The translations under genes and the position numbers were made by a program. The notes beneath the pieces were generated by a model that was given only the letters and a program-made list of their open reading frames with translations, was not told where the DNA came from and searched no databases. Shown piece after piece: positions 9,895-18,468 of a stretch of DNA of 64,000 bases. Source of the DNA: JANNYA01 sp031422315 (lineage in GTDB: Bacteria > Pseudomonadota > Gammaproteobacteria > Xanthomonadales > SZUA-5); the NCBI GenBank assembly GCA_031422315.1, contig JANOQN010000073.1, forward strand, positions 70,230-134,229, given 5' to 3'. How positions within the stretch are numbered: position 1 is the stretch's first letter; each line of letters starts with the position of its first letter.

Positions 9895-10102
9895 GAATAA
9901 TTCCTACATTGATTTCAGATGGGCAGCACGCCTCCCGCTCGATGCGAAATGCATCTCGAGCATTGCAGTAGCTGGGTTATTTTGATCTGTGAAAAGTGCG
10001 TTGATTGCAGCAGGTTTTGAGCTAAGACTCTAGCGCTCTAGCCGTCTAAAGCCATCATTATTGTGAATATTGCAATTCTTGCGTTTGCGTTAAGCGCGAT
10101 CT

Positions 10103-10912
10103 TCAGCGGCTTTTACGGGCGGCATTCCAAGCCGCTAGAACCCTGGACAAGCGCCAAAATATTGGCTCGCGGCTAAAATTCTCACCCAACAATTGCGCGT
10201 GTTGTGCATCGTTCCAGCGCGTTGCGGCGCGAATATTGATAGCCAAAACCGTGCTGTTCAGCGCGGCGAGTTCGGGCGCAGAGATACGCGTCAATAACTT
10301 CGTTTGAGCAAGCAGCGCGCGCACCGCTTTTTGCAAATTGGCGGTCGCTGGGGCAATGAGTTGGCGTGATGGCAGTTGAAAATGCGCCGCTAGCATCAGC
10401 GGCATGACGCCAGGCCCATAACGCGCCGGTTTAAGCGCGTATCGCAGCTGCCAGAGCTGGCTCCAGCTAGCAATTGCGTGCGCATTGGCGGGAATAGCGG
10501 CGGCGTCAATATTGGGGCCGAGCAGCCATTTTGCCATCGGCTGACTCCATGCAAGATGCTGTGTCAGCTGCGCAGCGCAATCGACCGGCGTTGCCGCGTC
10601 TAGCCCGTCAATCAACGCGGAAACTACCTCAGGCAGCGCGGTGTAATCCGCTTGCCCAAGCTCGACCAACGTAACGGTGAGCGGATGCGTGGGCGCGCCT
10701 GCGAGCGTGCGATCAGATTCTTGCAGCCACCAGTCGAGCTTGATGCGGGCAATGCGCTCTTCGCTGAGGCCAAACGCAGCTTCAAATAGCTCACAGATCA
10801 GTACCGCGCTGGCCTGCCAGTGCGCGCGTCGATCAGGCTTGCAAAACATCATGCTGGTGACCAGCTCAGGCAATTGGGCCCAACGCTGTAGGTCAAAATT
10901 GGGTGGGTGCAT
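10103..10912 (-). CDS. Squalene/phytoene synthase family-like protein
   Basis: 269 residues, soluble. The stretch MFCKPDRRAHWQASAVLI, followed by FGLSEERIARIKLDWW, resembles the start of all-alpha prenyl synthases of the squalene/phytoene type (normally IRLEWWREAL). I do not see the DxxxD aspartate motifs expected of an active synthase, so it may be a divergent member without prenyltransferase activity, comparable to NDUFAF6-like proteins. It is alone on its strand between two intergenic gaps. The family call is inference from a short motif. Confidence 0.6.
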   Translation of the reverse strand: MHPPNFDLQRWAQLPELVTSMMFCKPDRRAHWQASAVLICELFEAAFGLSEERIARIKLDWWLQESDRTLAGAPTHPLTVTLVELGQADYTALPEVVSALIDGLDAATPVDCAAQLTQHLAWSQPMAKWLLGPNIDAAAIPANAHAIASWSQLWQLRYALKPARYGPGVMPLMLAAHFQLPSRQLIAPATANLQKAVRALLAQTKLLTRISAPELAALNSTVLAINIRAATRWNDAQHAQLLGENFSREPIFWRLSRVLAAWNAARKSR

Positions 10913-10985
10913 AATTGATGTTGGCCTTAGAAATATTCAACAACAATATCAGTTTAAGAACATTGAACCACCAGTAACGCCCTAT

Positions 10986-11124
10986 CGTCATCCCCGCGAA
11001 AGCGGGGACCCAGCACAGGTGTCAGCGTTCTCAACCATTTTCAAAACACCGCAATCCGCACATTTTTACATCAAAGGTGCCTACAGTTCGGCGAACCTGG
11101 GTTCCCGCTTTCGCGGGAATGACG
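10986..11124. repeat. Paired-palindrome intergenic repeat, family 1, copy A
   Basis: The left half CGTCATCCCCGCGAAAGCGG and the right half ending CGCTTTCGCGGGAATGACG are inverted copies, each itself a hairpin (CCCGC-GAAA-GCGGG). They flank a short spacer containing ACAGGTGTC. Three more copies lie at 19554, 47338 and 55454. Confidence 0.9.
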
Positions 11125-11162
11125 ATGAGGAAGCGAACGACGATAAGGCTTCCGTAAGATAC

Positions 11163-13337
11163 CTACTTCAAACCGCGCCGTTTCAACAATCCATCCACCG
11201 TTGGCTCTTGGCCTCTGAAGTTTTTGTAGAGCGTCATGGCTTCGTCAGTGCCGCCTTTGGACAGCACAGCGGCGCGGAATTTGTCACCCCATTCGCGGCT
11301 AATGCCTGGGCCTTTCTCGCTGGCATATGCGAACGCATCTGCGGCTAATACTTCAGTCCACAAATACGCGTAGTAGCCAGCTGCATAGCCACCCGGCCAC
11401 ACATGACCAAAATAGGTGGTGCCGTACCGTGGACGTATGGGGCCAAAGCTGACGCCACGGCTTTTCAGGACCTTATCTTCGAACGCTACAACATCGTCAA
11501 CCTGCTTGATTTGCTCCAGGCTCATGGTGTGCCAGTCCATATCCAGCATTTGCGCTTGTAAAGCTTCTAAGCCTTCAAAGCCTTTATTCCAGCCTGCGGC
11601 TTTGCGGATTTTATCGAGCAGCGCCTGCGGCATTGCTTCACCGGTTTTGTAATGCTTGGCATAGTTAGCGAGTACTTTGCTATCGAGCGCCCAATCTTCC
11701 TGATACTGGCTCGGGAATTCGACGAAATCGCGCGGCGTGCTGGTGCCGCTAAGCGTTGGATACTTCACGTCAGAAAACAATCCGTGCACGCCGTGGCCGA
11801 ACTCATGAAACATGGTCGACACTTCATCAAAGCTCAGCAAGGTCTGCTGGCCAGCGGGCGCTTTTTTGATGTTCATGACGTTCAACACGACCGGCTTTTG
11901 CCCGAGCAGCGTGGTTTGATCGACAAACGAATCCATCCAGGCACCGCCGCGCTTGGAATCCCGCGCAAAATAATCCAGATAGATAACGCCGATCTGGGTA
12001 CCGTCTTCCTCAGCCACGTCGAAGGTGCGCACTTCCGGGTGATACACCGGCAAATCCTTGCGTTCTTTTATGGTGATGCCAAACTGTAAATTCATCGCGT
12101 AAAACATGCCGTTTTGCAGCACGTTTTCAAACTCAAAGTAAGGCTTGACGACGGACTCATCCAAGCCATATTTCGCGCTACGCACTTTTTCCGAGTAGTA
12201 CGACCAATCCCACGGCTCCAGGGTAAAGCTTTGGCCGTCCGCTTTGATTGCAGCTTGGATTTCGACGGCCTCAGCCTTGGCTTTCAATAACGTAGGCCCG
12301 GCAGTGTCCATCATGATTTTGTTTGCCACCGCCGGCGTTTTCGCCATTTGATTATCAAGCCCGTAATCAGCGTAGGTTTTAAAGCCCAAAAGCACAGCAC
12401 GCTCAACGCGCAATGCTGCGATTTGTTTGATGAGCGCTTGGGTATCAAAGGCATTGCCACGTTTGCCACGATTGACTGAAGCTTCATACAAGCGCTGGCG
12501 CGTCGGGCGATCTTTCAAATAGGCCAGTTGCGGTTGTAGCGTGAAGTTCGCCAGCGTAATGAGGTATTTACCTTCCTGGCCTTTGGCTTTTGCGGCCTCA
12601 GCGGCGCCGGCAATTTCTTCCTCGCTCATGCCGTCTAACTGTTTGACGTCATCAACCAGCAGCGCGGAATCGAGCGTATCTTTTTGCACGTTCTGGGAAA
12701 ACTGCGTGCCGAGCGATGACAGCGATGAATTAATTTCTGCAAGCCGAAGTTTTTCCGCATCACCTAGCTGCGCACCCGCGCGAACGAAATTGCGGTAATA
12801 GACTTCGACTAAGCGCTTGTCCTCACCGCTAAGCGAATCCTTGGCATCATAAATCGCCTGAATTCTTGCAAATAGCTTGGGGTTTAACGAAATGCTGTCG
12901 TTATGGGCGGCTAATTTCGGCGCAAATTCACCCTGCAGTGCTTGAATCGCGTCGTTACTGGTGGATTCGGTCAGATTGAAAAATACCTTTGTCACACGGG
13001 TCAACATCAAGCCCGAGCGCTCCATCGCGACGATGGTGTTTTCAAAGCTGGGCGCTTCAGTGCTGTTAGCGATCGCTTCGATCTCAACCATTTGCTGCGC
13101 CATGCCGTTCGTCATTGCTGGCGCGTAGTCGCTGTCCTTAATTTTGGAGAAATCCGGCGCTAATAACGCGAGCTTGCTGGCTTCAGCAAATGGATTGACG
13201 GCCGCCGTTACAGCTGGACTTACTATCGGTGCAGGATCGGCGACTGCGGCTTTATCGGTCATAGGTTCTTCAGAACAAGCAAAAAGGGTGGAGACAATAG
13301 CAATCGCCAAAAGGCGTTTGGTGAAACGAGGATTCAT
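11163..13337 (-). CDS. dcp: M3 family peptidyl-dipeptidase (Dcp-like) lipoprotein
   Basis: 724 residues. A zinc peptidase that should remove C-terminal dipeptides from peptides. The N-terminus RLLAIAIVSTLFACSEE is a lipoprotein signal with cleavage before the Cys, so it is predicted to be anchored in a periplasmic or outer membrane leaflet. The M3 active site is clear: HEFGHGVHG (about residue 505) with the third ligand in the DFVEFPSQ region about 25 residues on. Length fits the Dcp/oligopeptidase A group (~680-720). Single gene, with a repeat element downstream and a repeat cluster upstream. Confidence 0.93.
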   Translation of the reverse strand: MNPRFTKRLLAIAIVSTLFACSEEPMTDKAAVADPAPIVSPAVTAAVNPFAEASKLALLAPDFSKIKDSDYAPAMTNGMAQQMVEIEAIANSTEAPSFENTIVAMERSGLMLTRVTKVFFNLTESTSNDAIQALQGEFAPKLAAHNDSISLNPKLFARIQAIYDAKDSLSGEDKRLVEVYYRNFVRAGAQLGDAEKLRLAEINSSLSSLGTQFSQNVQKDTLDSALLVDDVKQLDGMSEEEIAGAAEAAKAKGQEGKYLITLANFTLQPQLAYLKDRPTRQRLYEASVNRGKRGNAFDTQALIKQIAALRVERAVLLGFKTYADYGLDNQMAKTPAVANKIMMDTAGPTLLKAKAEAVEIQAAIKADGQSFTLEPWDWSYYSEKVRSAKYGLDESVVKPYFEFENVLQNGMFYAMNLQFGITIKERKDLPVYHPEVRTFDVAEEDGTQIGVIYLDYFARDSKRGGAWMDSFVDQTTLLGQKPVVLNVMNIKKAPAGQQTLLSFDEVSTMFHEFGHGVHGLFSDVKYPTLSGTSTPRDFVEFPSQYQEDWALDSKVLANYAKHYKTGEAMPQALLDKIRKAAGWNKGFEGLEALQAQMLDMDWHTMSLEQIKQVDDVVAFEDKVLKSRGVSFGPIRPRYGTTYFGHVWPGGYAAGYYAYLWTEVLAADAFAYASEKGPGISREWGDKFRAAVLSKGGTDEAMTLYKNFRGQEPTVDGLLKRRGLK

Positions 13338-13458
13338 GGAGTGGCCTTTTAGGTAATGCGAGTCGATAGAGCAGAAATTAGCCGCGCATTCTGACCGTCG
13401 CGCACCGATTAACAGTTAAATCAACCTGATTGGCTTTAAGTTTTAAATTCGACCCAGG

Positions 13459-13680
13459 CTAAAAAGCTTAGCTGGTGACATCTCCCCTCTCCCATAAAAG
13501 GAGGCTAAAAAGCTTAGCTGGCGAAAGCTCCCCTCTCCCTTTATGGGAGAGGGGCTGGGGGAGAGGGTGCGTGCTCGCCTAATTTTGTGGAAATGCCCGG
13601 GAAAAACCCTCTCCCCAACCCCTCTCCCATAAAGGGAGAGGGACTAAAAAGCTTAGCTGGTGGAATTTCCCCTCTCTCAA
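13459..13680. repeat. Nested repeat cluster (CTAAAAAGCTTAGCTGG x3 with CCCTCTCCC palindromes)
   Basis: Lies in the 512-bp gene-free gap between the M3 peptidase and the lipase-like gene. CTAAAAAGCTTAGCTGG occurs three times (13459, 13504, 13644), each followed within about 20 bases by CCCCTCTCCC or a close variant. GGGAGAGGGG-CTGGGGGAGAGGG near 13545 is inverted against CCCTCTCCCCAACCCCTCTC near 13607. The rest of the gap shows nothing else I can call. Confidence 0.85.
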
Positions 13681-13849
13681 TCTCTCTATGAGGCGCTGTA
13701 TGACGAAAAGCCAGAATCTGGTCTAGGCAAGCAAATAACCTGCGGCAAATTAACAAAATATTACACCTGTCTGACGCGTGCTTCAGCTTGTTCTTCGGAA
13801 CAAAAACGCTCAGCATGCGCCGCGCATCAATTTCTGGGAGGAAAATCCA

Positions 13850-15820
13850 ATGCTCGCTATACGCCCAATCACTCGCATCAAACTCACAACCGCTATCGCA
13901 GCGGCACTCGCGCTAAGTGCTTCACAATGTGTGTTTTCACAAAATCAAATTCAAGCGAGCGGTGAAGCAATCTACGCCAAACAATTAGCCGGACCGCCCA
14001 GCGAATTCGCAGATTTGGCGCCTGCCAGCCCGATTGCAGCCGCCATCCATTCTAAAAGCGCACTGATTCCCATCAGCCTAAGCGAAAACAGCGATGGCGA
14101 ATTGAGCTGGCAAGGCGAACTACCGATTGAGCAGAGCAATGCACGCTTTATTTTGTTCAGCGGTGCGAATAGTGACTGGCAAGCCGAACTCGCCAAACCC
14201 GGCGCGCTGCGTGCATTTCCTGCCGCCAGCGTGGTCAGCGAACAGCGCGCTAGCTCGCTTGGCATCGAATCGGCGCAAGTTCCAGGCGAGATGTTCGCGC
14301 TCGAAAATGCTGAACTCGGCACATGGCAACTCAATGTCAAGGCTGCCAAAGGCGCTGCTAACTCTGGCTTTGTATTGATTGAAGGCAACCCGAGCACGCA
14401 ATTAGTATCCTATCTATCAAGCCGCAATCAGTTCGTCGGTGACAGCATTACCATCAACGCATTGTTGAGCACCGACAAACAGGGCGAGCTATCGATTGAC
14501 AGCCAGCTTGAGTCAGGCCGCGTCCTATTGACCGCACCGAACGGGCAGCGCAGCGAACACAGCATGCGCGCATCGATAAGCGGCGCAAGCTTTAGTTTCA
14601 AAGCGCGCATGCCAGGGCAATACTTGGCGCAGGTTTTGGTCAGCGGCAAAAATTCGAGTGGCAATACGCTGATGCGCAGCGCTGAGCACATTATCGCCAT
14701 TGCATCTGACAGCATTGATTTAAGCAGCGCGCAGGCGCAACTTTTAAACACTGCAGACGGCCGCTTGAACGCAGAAATTCCGGTGCAGAGCCGCGCAGGC
14801 AATTTTGCAACGCACTACCGCTCCTATGCGCAGGTTTGGGGTAAATCCGCTGATGGCTCCGACGTGGCGATTGCTTGGATTGGCGGCATGGTGCCGGTAA
14901 CGCAAAGCAAAGCCGGTGCAGCGATTAATTTGGCGCTAGATCCACGCTGGATTGCATTAGCAGGTGCCAGCGCGCCGTTTGAGCTGCGCGCGTTGCGATT
15001 GGAAGATCCGAACAGCTTTGTCAGCTTGGAAAGCCAAGATAAAGTCAGCCTACAAAGCAGCTCCGCAGCCATTGATTTAAGCAAATCTGCCCGCGCGGTG
15101 GCAGTCGATGACAGCATGCGGATGGGCCCAGCGCCAGCACGGGGCGTACAAATGAAGGGCGTCGGCAGCCGCTTATTGTTGGTGCACGGCTATTGCTCAG
15201 GCGCGGTCTGGCCTGCTGGCAATTTCAGCAATGCATCAACATTTTTGGATGCCAATCAAAGCCGATCACACGATCAATTTGCGCAGCGCATTAACACCTT
15301 CGGCAGCACTTGGAATTCGTATGGCATCGTGGCGCACAGCCAGGGCGGCGCGGCATCGCTACACTTGTACAATTACTATTGGAGCGGCTTGGATAACGCC
15401 GGCGCAGGCCGGTTAATTCAATCCGTTGGCACGCCGTATCAAGGCACCAATCTGGCCGGTATTTTAGCGACGCTCGGCAGCTGGTTTGGCGTGGGCTGCG
15501 GCTTCAATAACGATTTGACCTACAGCGGCGCAAGCGCATGGCTAGCAGGCATTCCGAATGCATCACGTGCGAAAGTGAACTATCACACCACTAGCTTTAA
15601 AAACACGAACTGGTGGACCAATGATTACTGCCAGTTTGCCACCGACTTAGTTCTGTCTGATCCTGAAGATGGCACCACCGAGCAGGCCAAAGGCCAGCTG
15701 CCAGGCGCTGTTAATCGCGGCCACGTGACCGGCCAGTGCCACACCGCCGGTATGCGCGATCCGGCGCAATATCAAGATGGCAGCCGCAATGCCACCATGA
15801 ATACCAACGCGGCCAGATAG
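13850..15820 (+). CDS. Secreted lipase-like alpha/beta hydrolase ('conditioned medium factor' type)
   Basis: 656 residues from the ATG preceded by GGGAGG at 7 bases. Signal peptide TTAIAAALALSASQCVFSQ. Residues ~30-430 are a beta-rich region of unknown role. Residues ~440-610 form a lipase-like alpha/beta hydrolase: LLLVHGYCSG oxyanion region, nucleophile elbow AHSQGG, then a QSVGTPYQGT segment. The C-terminus has HVTGQCHTAGMRDP, where a catalytic His could lie. I recognise this arrangement from bacterial proteins annotated 'conditioned medium factor'. Several Cys pairs fit an extracytoplasmic protein. A GNAT gene starts 4 bases after its stop. Confidence 0.82.
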   Translation: MLAIRPITRIKLTTAIAAALALSASQCVFSQNQIQASGEAIYAKQLAGPPSEFADLAPASPIAAAIHSKSALIPISLSENSDGELSWQGELPIEQSNARFILFSGANSDWQAELAKPGALRAFPAASVVSEQRASSLGIESAQVPGEMFALENAELGTWQLNVKAAKGAANSGFVLIEGNPSTQLVSYLSSRNQFVGDSITINALLSTDKQGELSIDSQLESGRVLLTAPNGQRSEHSMRASISGASFSFKARMPGQYLAQVLVSGKNSSGNTLMRSAEHIIAIASDSIDLSSAQAQLLNTADGRLNAEIPVQSRAGNFATHYRSYAQVWGKSADGSDVAIAWIGGMVPVTQSKAGAAINLALDPRWIALAGASAPFELRALRLEDPNSFVSLESQDKVSLQSSSAAIDLSKSARAVAVDDSMRMGPAPARGVQMKGVGSRLLLVHGYCSGAVWPAGNFSNASTFLDANQSRSHDQFAQRINTFGSTWNSYGIVAHSQGGAASLHLYNYYWSGLDNAGAGRLIQSVGTPYQGTNLAGILATLGSWFGVGCGFNNDLTYSGASAWLAGIPNASRAKVNYHTTSFKNTNWWTNDYCQFATDLVLSDPEDGTTEQAKGQLPGAVNRGHVTGQCHTAGMRDPAQYQDGSRNATMNTNAAR

Positions 15821-15823
15821 CGC

Positions 15824-16246
15824 TTGCAGGTACGAATCGCGCAAATCGCCGACATTACCGCCATGCACCGCGTGCGCATGGCGGTAACGGAAAACGTACT
15901 TTCTGATGCATCGCTAATCAGCCATGAAGATTATCAGCAGCATTTAGTTGAGCTAGGATGCGGCTGGGTCGTTGAAGAGAATCAAAAAATTCTTGGCTTT
16001 GCGATTGGCCGTTTGACCGATGCGAACATTTGGGCATTGTTCGTAGCGCCCGGGAGCGAAGGGCGTGGCATTGGTGGGCAGCTGCACGATGTCATGATTT
16101 CACACATGTTTAGTGCGGGCCAAACGCAGCTATGGCTAAGCACTACACCCGGCACTCGCGCTGAGCGCTTTTATTCGCAACGCGGCTGGCAATATTGGCC
16201 GCCGCATCCAGCTGAAGAAGTTCGGATGATATTGCAGAAGACCTAG
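15824..16246 (+). CDS. GNAT family N-acetyltransferase
   Basis: About 140 residues from a TTG start. The alternative ATG at 15863 would delete the first beta strand (VRIAQIADITAMHRVR) that the fold needs. The acetyl-CoA loop reads LFVAPGSEGRGIGGQLHD, matching the RGxGxG-type motif, followed by RAERFYSQRGWQ near the C-terminus. The substrate is unknown. It starts 4 bases after the lipase-like gene and may be translationally coupled, and it runs convergently into the next acetyltransferase with 2 bases between the stops. Confidence 0.85.
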   Translation: MQVRIAQIADITAMHRVRMAVTENVLSDASLISHEDYQQHLVELGCGWVVEENQKILGFAIGRLTDANIWALFVAPGSEGRGIGGQLHDVMISHMFSAGQTQLWLSTTPGTRAERFYSQRGWQYWPPHPAEEVRMILQKT

Positions 16247-16248
16247 CG

Positions 16249-16788
16249 CTAACCAAGCTTGCGCATCGTCCATTGTTCAGCTGACTGCCCCCAAATTTCG
16301 ACTGGCGCAGCTTCATGCGGCGCAGGTAATTTGCCAGGAGCGATGAAAGCCGAGCCAAGCGATTGCGCGAGCGCTTTCGATGCCAGATTTTCAGGGTCAA
16401 TCGTGTGAATGATTTGCGGCCACTGCAACACATCAACGGCGTAATCCATACAGGCGATTGCCGCTTCTTTGGCAAAGCCCTGCCCATGCGCATCGCGATG
16501 CAGCGACCAGCCCACTTCAAGCCCAGGCCAACCATCTGGACACCACGGGCCAATGCGCCCTAGCCATAGCCCATCTGATTTACGGATAACCGAAAACATC
16601 GATACCCCGGTCAAATGCCAAGCGCCGACCATCGCCATCAAACCGCGCCACACCATAGATCTTGGCTGTACACCGCCAATGTATTTTGTGGTGTCTGGAT
16701 CCGACATCATATCGGTCCAGCGATCTAAGTCAGCAAGCGCTGGCGTGCGCAATAATAATCGTTGGGTTTCTAACTGAGTGGTTTGCAT
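16249..16788 (-). CDS. GNAT family N-acetyltransferase, RimJ/RimL type
   Basis: 179 residues. It opens LETQRLLLRTPALADLDRW, the typical start of the RimJ/RimL-like GNAT subgroup. The coenzyme A loop is in HRDAHGQGFAKEAAIACMDY, and the HTIDPENLASKALAQSLGS segment corresponds to the usual NxxSxxxxxKxGF helix. The substrate may be a protein N-terminus or a small amine; this cannot be decided. It is convergent with the GNAT gene on the other strand, and I see no clear terminator between them. Confidence 0.88.
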   Translation of the reverse strand: MQTTQLETQRLLLRTPALADLDRWTDMMSDPDTTKYIGGVQPRSMVWRGLMAMVGAWHLTGVSMFSVIRKSDGLWLGRIGPWCPDGWPGLEVGWSLHRDAHGQGFAKEAAIACMDYAVDVLQWPQIIHTIDPENLASKALAQSLGSAFIAPGKLPAPHEAAPVEIWGQSAEQWTMRKLG

Positions 16789-16849
16789 GGCAGCTCCAAA
16801 AAAATTTCTGCGGCGATATTACACTCGTGGCGGGCGATTAGGAAAGCAA

Positions 16850-17260
16850 CTAAACGCCTTGAACATACAAGCGAATCGCTTGCTCTGCAGATGTGGTCAA
16901 AAACTCTGGCAGCGTCGCTACAAATACCGTGTCGTCACCCGCTACCGTGCCCGCCTGACCCGGCAATGGCGTGCGATCTAATTGCGCTGCCAGCGCCTGC
17001 GCATATCCGGGTTCGGTTTTAAGAACCAGCAAATTCGGCGGCACTTGCTGTACGTGCAAAACCCGTGCGTTTGGGCCGGGCAGTCTATAAACGCCGCCAC
17101 GTTTTTCAAAGCCGAGCTGTTTTAACTTACGTGATAGCGTAGATTGGGTCATGGAAAAACCTGCAGCTTGCAGACGCTGCAAAAGTGCGTGCTGGTCGTG
17201 CAGCTCCGGCAATTGCGTCAGCTGCATCAGCGCGTTTTTGAGTTGTAAGTCATCCGACAT
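16850..17260 (-). CDS. argR: Arginine repressor ArgR
   Basis: Arginine-dependent DNA-binding regulator. About 136 residues from MSDDLQLKN; an open frame continues 29 codons upstream but that extension is Cys-rich, lies across the operator and is unlikely to be translated. The N-terminal winged helix contains MTQSTLSRKLKQLGFEK, the ArgR recognition helix pattern. The C-terminal half has the TVAGDDTVFVA segment (usually GDDTi) that binds arginine and builds the hexamer. It is divergent from argD, with two palindromic boxes between, so it probably regulates both itself and argD. Confidence 0.93.
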   Translation of the reverse strand: MSDDLQLKNALMQLTQLPELHDQHALLQRLQAAGFSMTQSTLSRKLKQLGFEKRGGVYRLPGPNARVLHVQQVPPNLLVLKTEPGYAQALAAQLDRTPLPGQAGTVAGDDTVFVATLPEFLTTSAEQAIRLYVQGV

Positions 17261-17293
17261 AGATTGGCTCAATAGAAATTGCGCAACTGCGCT

Positions 17294-17326
17294 TGCATAA
17301 TATGCGCGCTTACTGCATATTATGCA
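17294..17326. promoter_or_regulatory. Two ARG-box-like operators between argR and argD
   Basis: Two perfect palindromes of the form GCATA-N-TATGC, within TGCATAATATGC and TGCATATTATGCA. Their centres are 20 bases apart (17300 and 17320), two helical turns on one face, close to the ~21-base spacing of paired ARG boxes in E. coli. The second ends 2 bases before the argD ATG and would overlap its ribosome binding region. That argD is regulated by ArgR here is inference from position and symmetry. Confidence 0.78.
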
Positions 17327-17328
17327 AC

Positions 17329-18468
17329 ATGAGCGCACTTCTTCCAACCTACATTCCTTTCCCGTTTGAGATGTCTCACGGCACGGGCGAATACGTCCTT
17401 AGCACTAGCGGTCAAAAATACGCGGACTTTTACGGCGGCCACTGCGTCGCTAGCACCGGGCATTCGCACCCGCAGGTAGTTGCCGCCATCAGCAAGCAAG
17501 CCAGCCAACTTATCTTTTATAGCACCGCCGGTGCACTAAAAATCCGCGAACAGGCAGCCAATGCGCTAGTTGAGTTTGCAGACTGGCCCGGCGCACGCGT
17601 GTTTTTCTGCAATTCCGGCGCGGAGGCGAATGAAAACGCACTCAAGCTGGCGCATAAAATCACCGGTCGCAGTGTGATTATGAGCTGTGATGGTGGCTGG
17701 CACGGGCGCTCGCTCGCGTGCTTGGCAGTCACAGACGATGCGAAAATTACCGAACCGTATCGCGCGTGGCTGCCAAGTAGCCGCAGGCTCAAGTTCAATG
17801 ATTTGGCGGATTTGGCCGCTGCTGATTTTTCCGACGTAGCCGCCGTCATCATCGAACCCATTCAAAGCTTGGCTGGCATTGTCGTTGCCACCCTGCCCTA
17901 CCTAACTGCACTTCGAGAAAAAACTAAGGCGAGTGGCACGCTGCTTATTTTTGATGAAATTCAAACCGGCGTTGGGCGCTTGGGTGCACCGTTTGCAGCG
18001 AATTATTTTCAGATCAACCCCGACATCATCACCAGCGCAAAAGGCTTAGCGTCAGGCATTCCTATCGGCGCATTGCTGATTGCTGATGCCTGCGCGAGCG
18101 AGATCAAACCTGGGGATTTAGGCTCAACTTTTGGCGGCGGCCCGATTGCTTGCGCTGCGCTTTGCGCCACTGTTGAAGTCATTGCTCAGGAGCACCTGAT
18201 GCAAAATGCCACGCTGATCGAACACAGCCTGCGCAGCGGCCTGCAAAACAGCGGCGTGCAAGTGTTAGGGATAGGCGCGCTTTTAGGTTTGCAGCTTGCG
18301 CGCGCGGCTGATTTGCGTGGCTATTTGTTTCAGCAGCATATATTGACCGGCGCAAGCGCTAAGCCTGATGTTCTGCGCTTGATGCCGCCGCTGATGTGCG
18401 GTCAAGCTGCTACCCAGCAATTGCTAAGCAGCATTCACACGTTTCAAAGCACGGAGCAAAGAAGTTAA
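17329..18468 (+). CDS. argD: Acetylornithine/succinylornithine aminotransferase
   Basis: PLP enzyme that transaminates the N-acylglutamate semialdehyde to N-acylornithine. 379 residues. Visible motifs: FFCNSGAEANENALKLA (phosphate-binding and substrate region), LLIFDEIQTGVGRLG (PLP Asp and Gln) and TSAKGLASGIPIGALL with the Schiff-base Lys. I chose MSALLPTYIPFPFE; upstream codons lie inside the operator. No Shine-Dalgarno is visible, and a TATTAT lies 4 bases before the start codon, so leaderless translation is possible. It overlaps the next gene by one base (TAATG). Substrate acyl group is uncertain; see the next gene. Confidence 0.93.
   Translation: MSALLPTYIPFPFEMSHGTGEYVLSTSGQKYADFYGGHCVASTGHSHPQVVAAISKQASQLIFYSTAGALKIREQAANALVEFADWPGARVFFCNSGAEANENALKLAHKITGRSVIMSCDGGWHGRSLACLAVTDDAKITEPYRAWLPSSRRLKFNDLADLAAADFSDVAAVIIEPIQSLAGIVVATLPYLTALREKTKASGTLLIFDEIQTGVGRLGAPFAANYFQINPDIITSAKGLASGIPIGALLIADACASEIKPGDLGSTFGGGPIACAALCATVEVIAQEHLMQNATLIEHSLRSGLQNSGVQVLGIGALLGLQLARAADLRGYLFQQHILTGASAKPDVLRLMPPLMCGQAATQQLLSSIHTFQSTEQRS

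Noticed and set aside
13459..13680. Possible CRISPR array in the repeat-rich gap
   Set aside because: Repeats are irregularly spaced, mixed direct and inverted, with no constant-length unique spacers and no cas genes nearby.
17261..17347. 29-codon N-terminal extension of ArgR
   Set aside because: It would run through the operator palindromes and has a Cys-rich composition unlike ArgR; the family starts at MSDDLQ.
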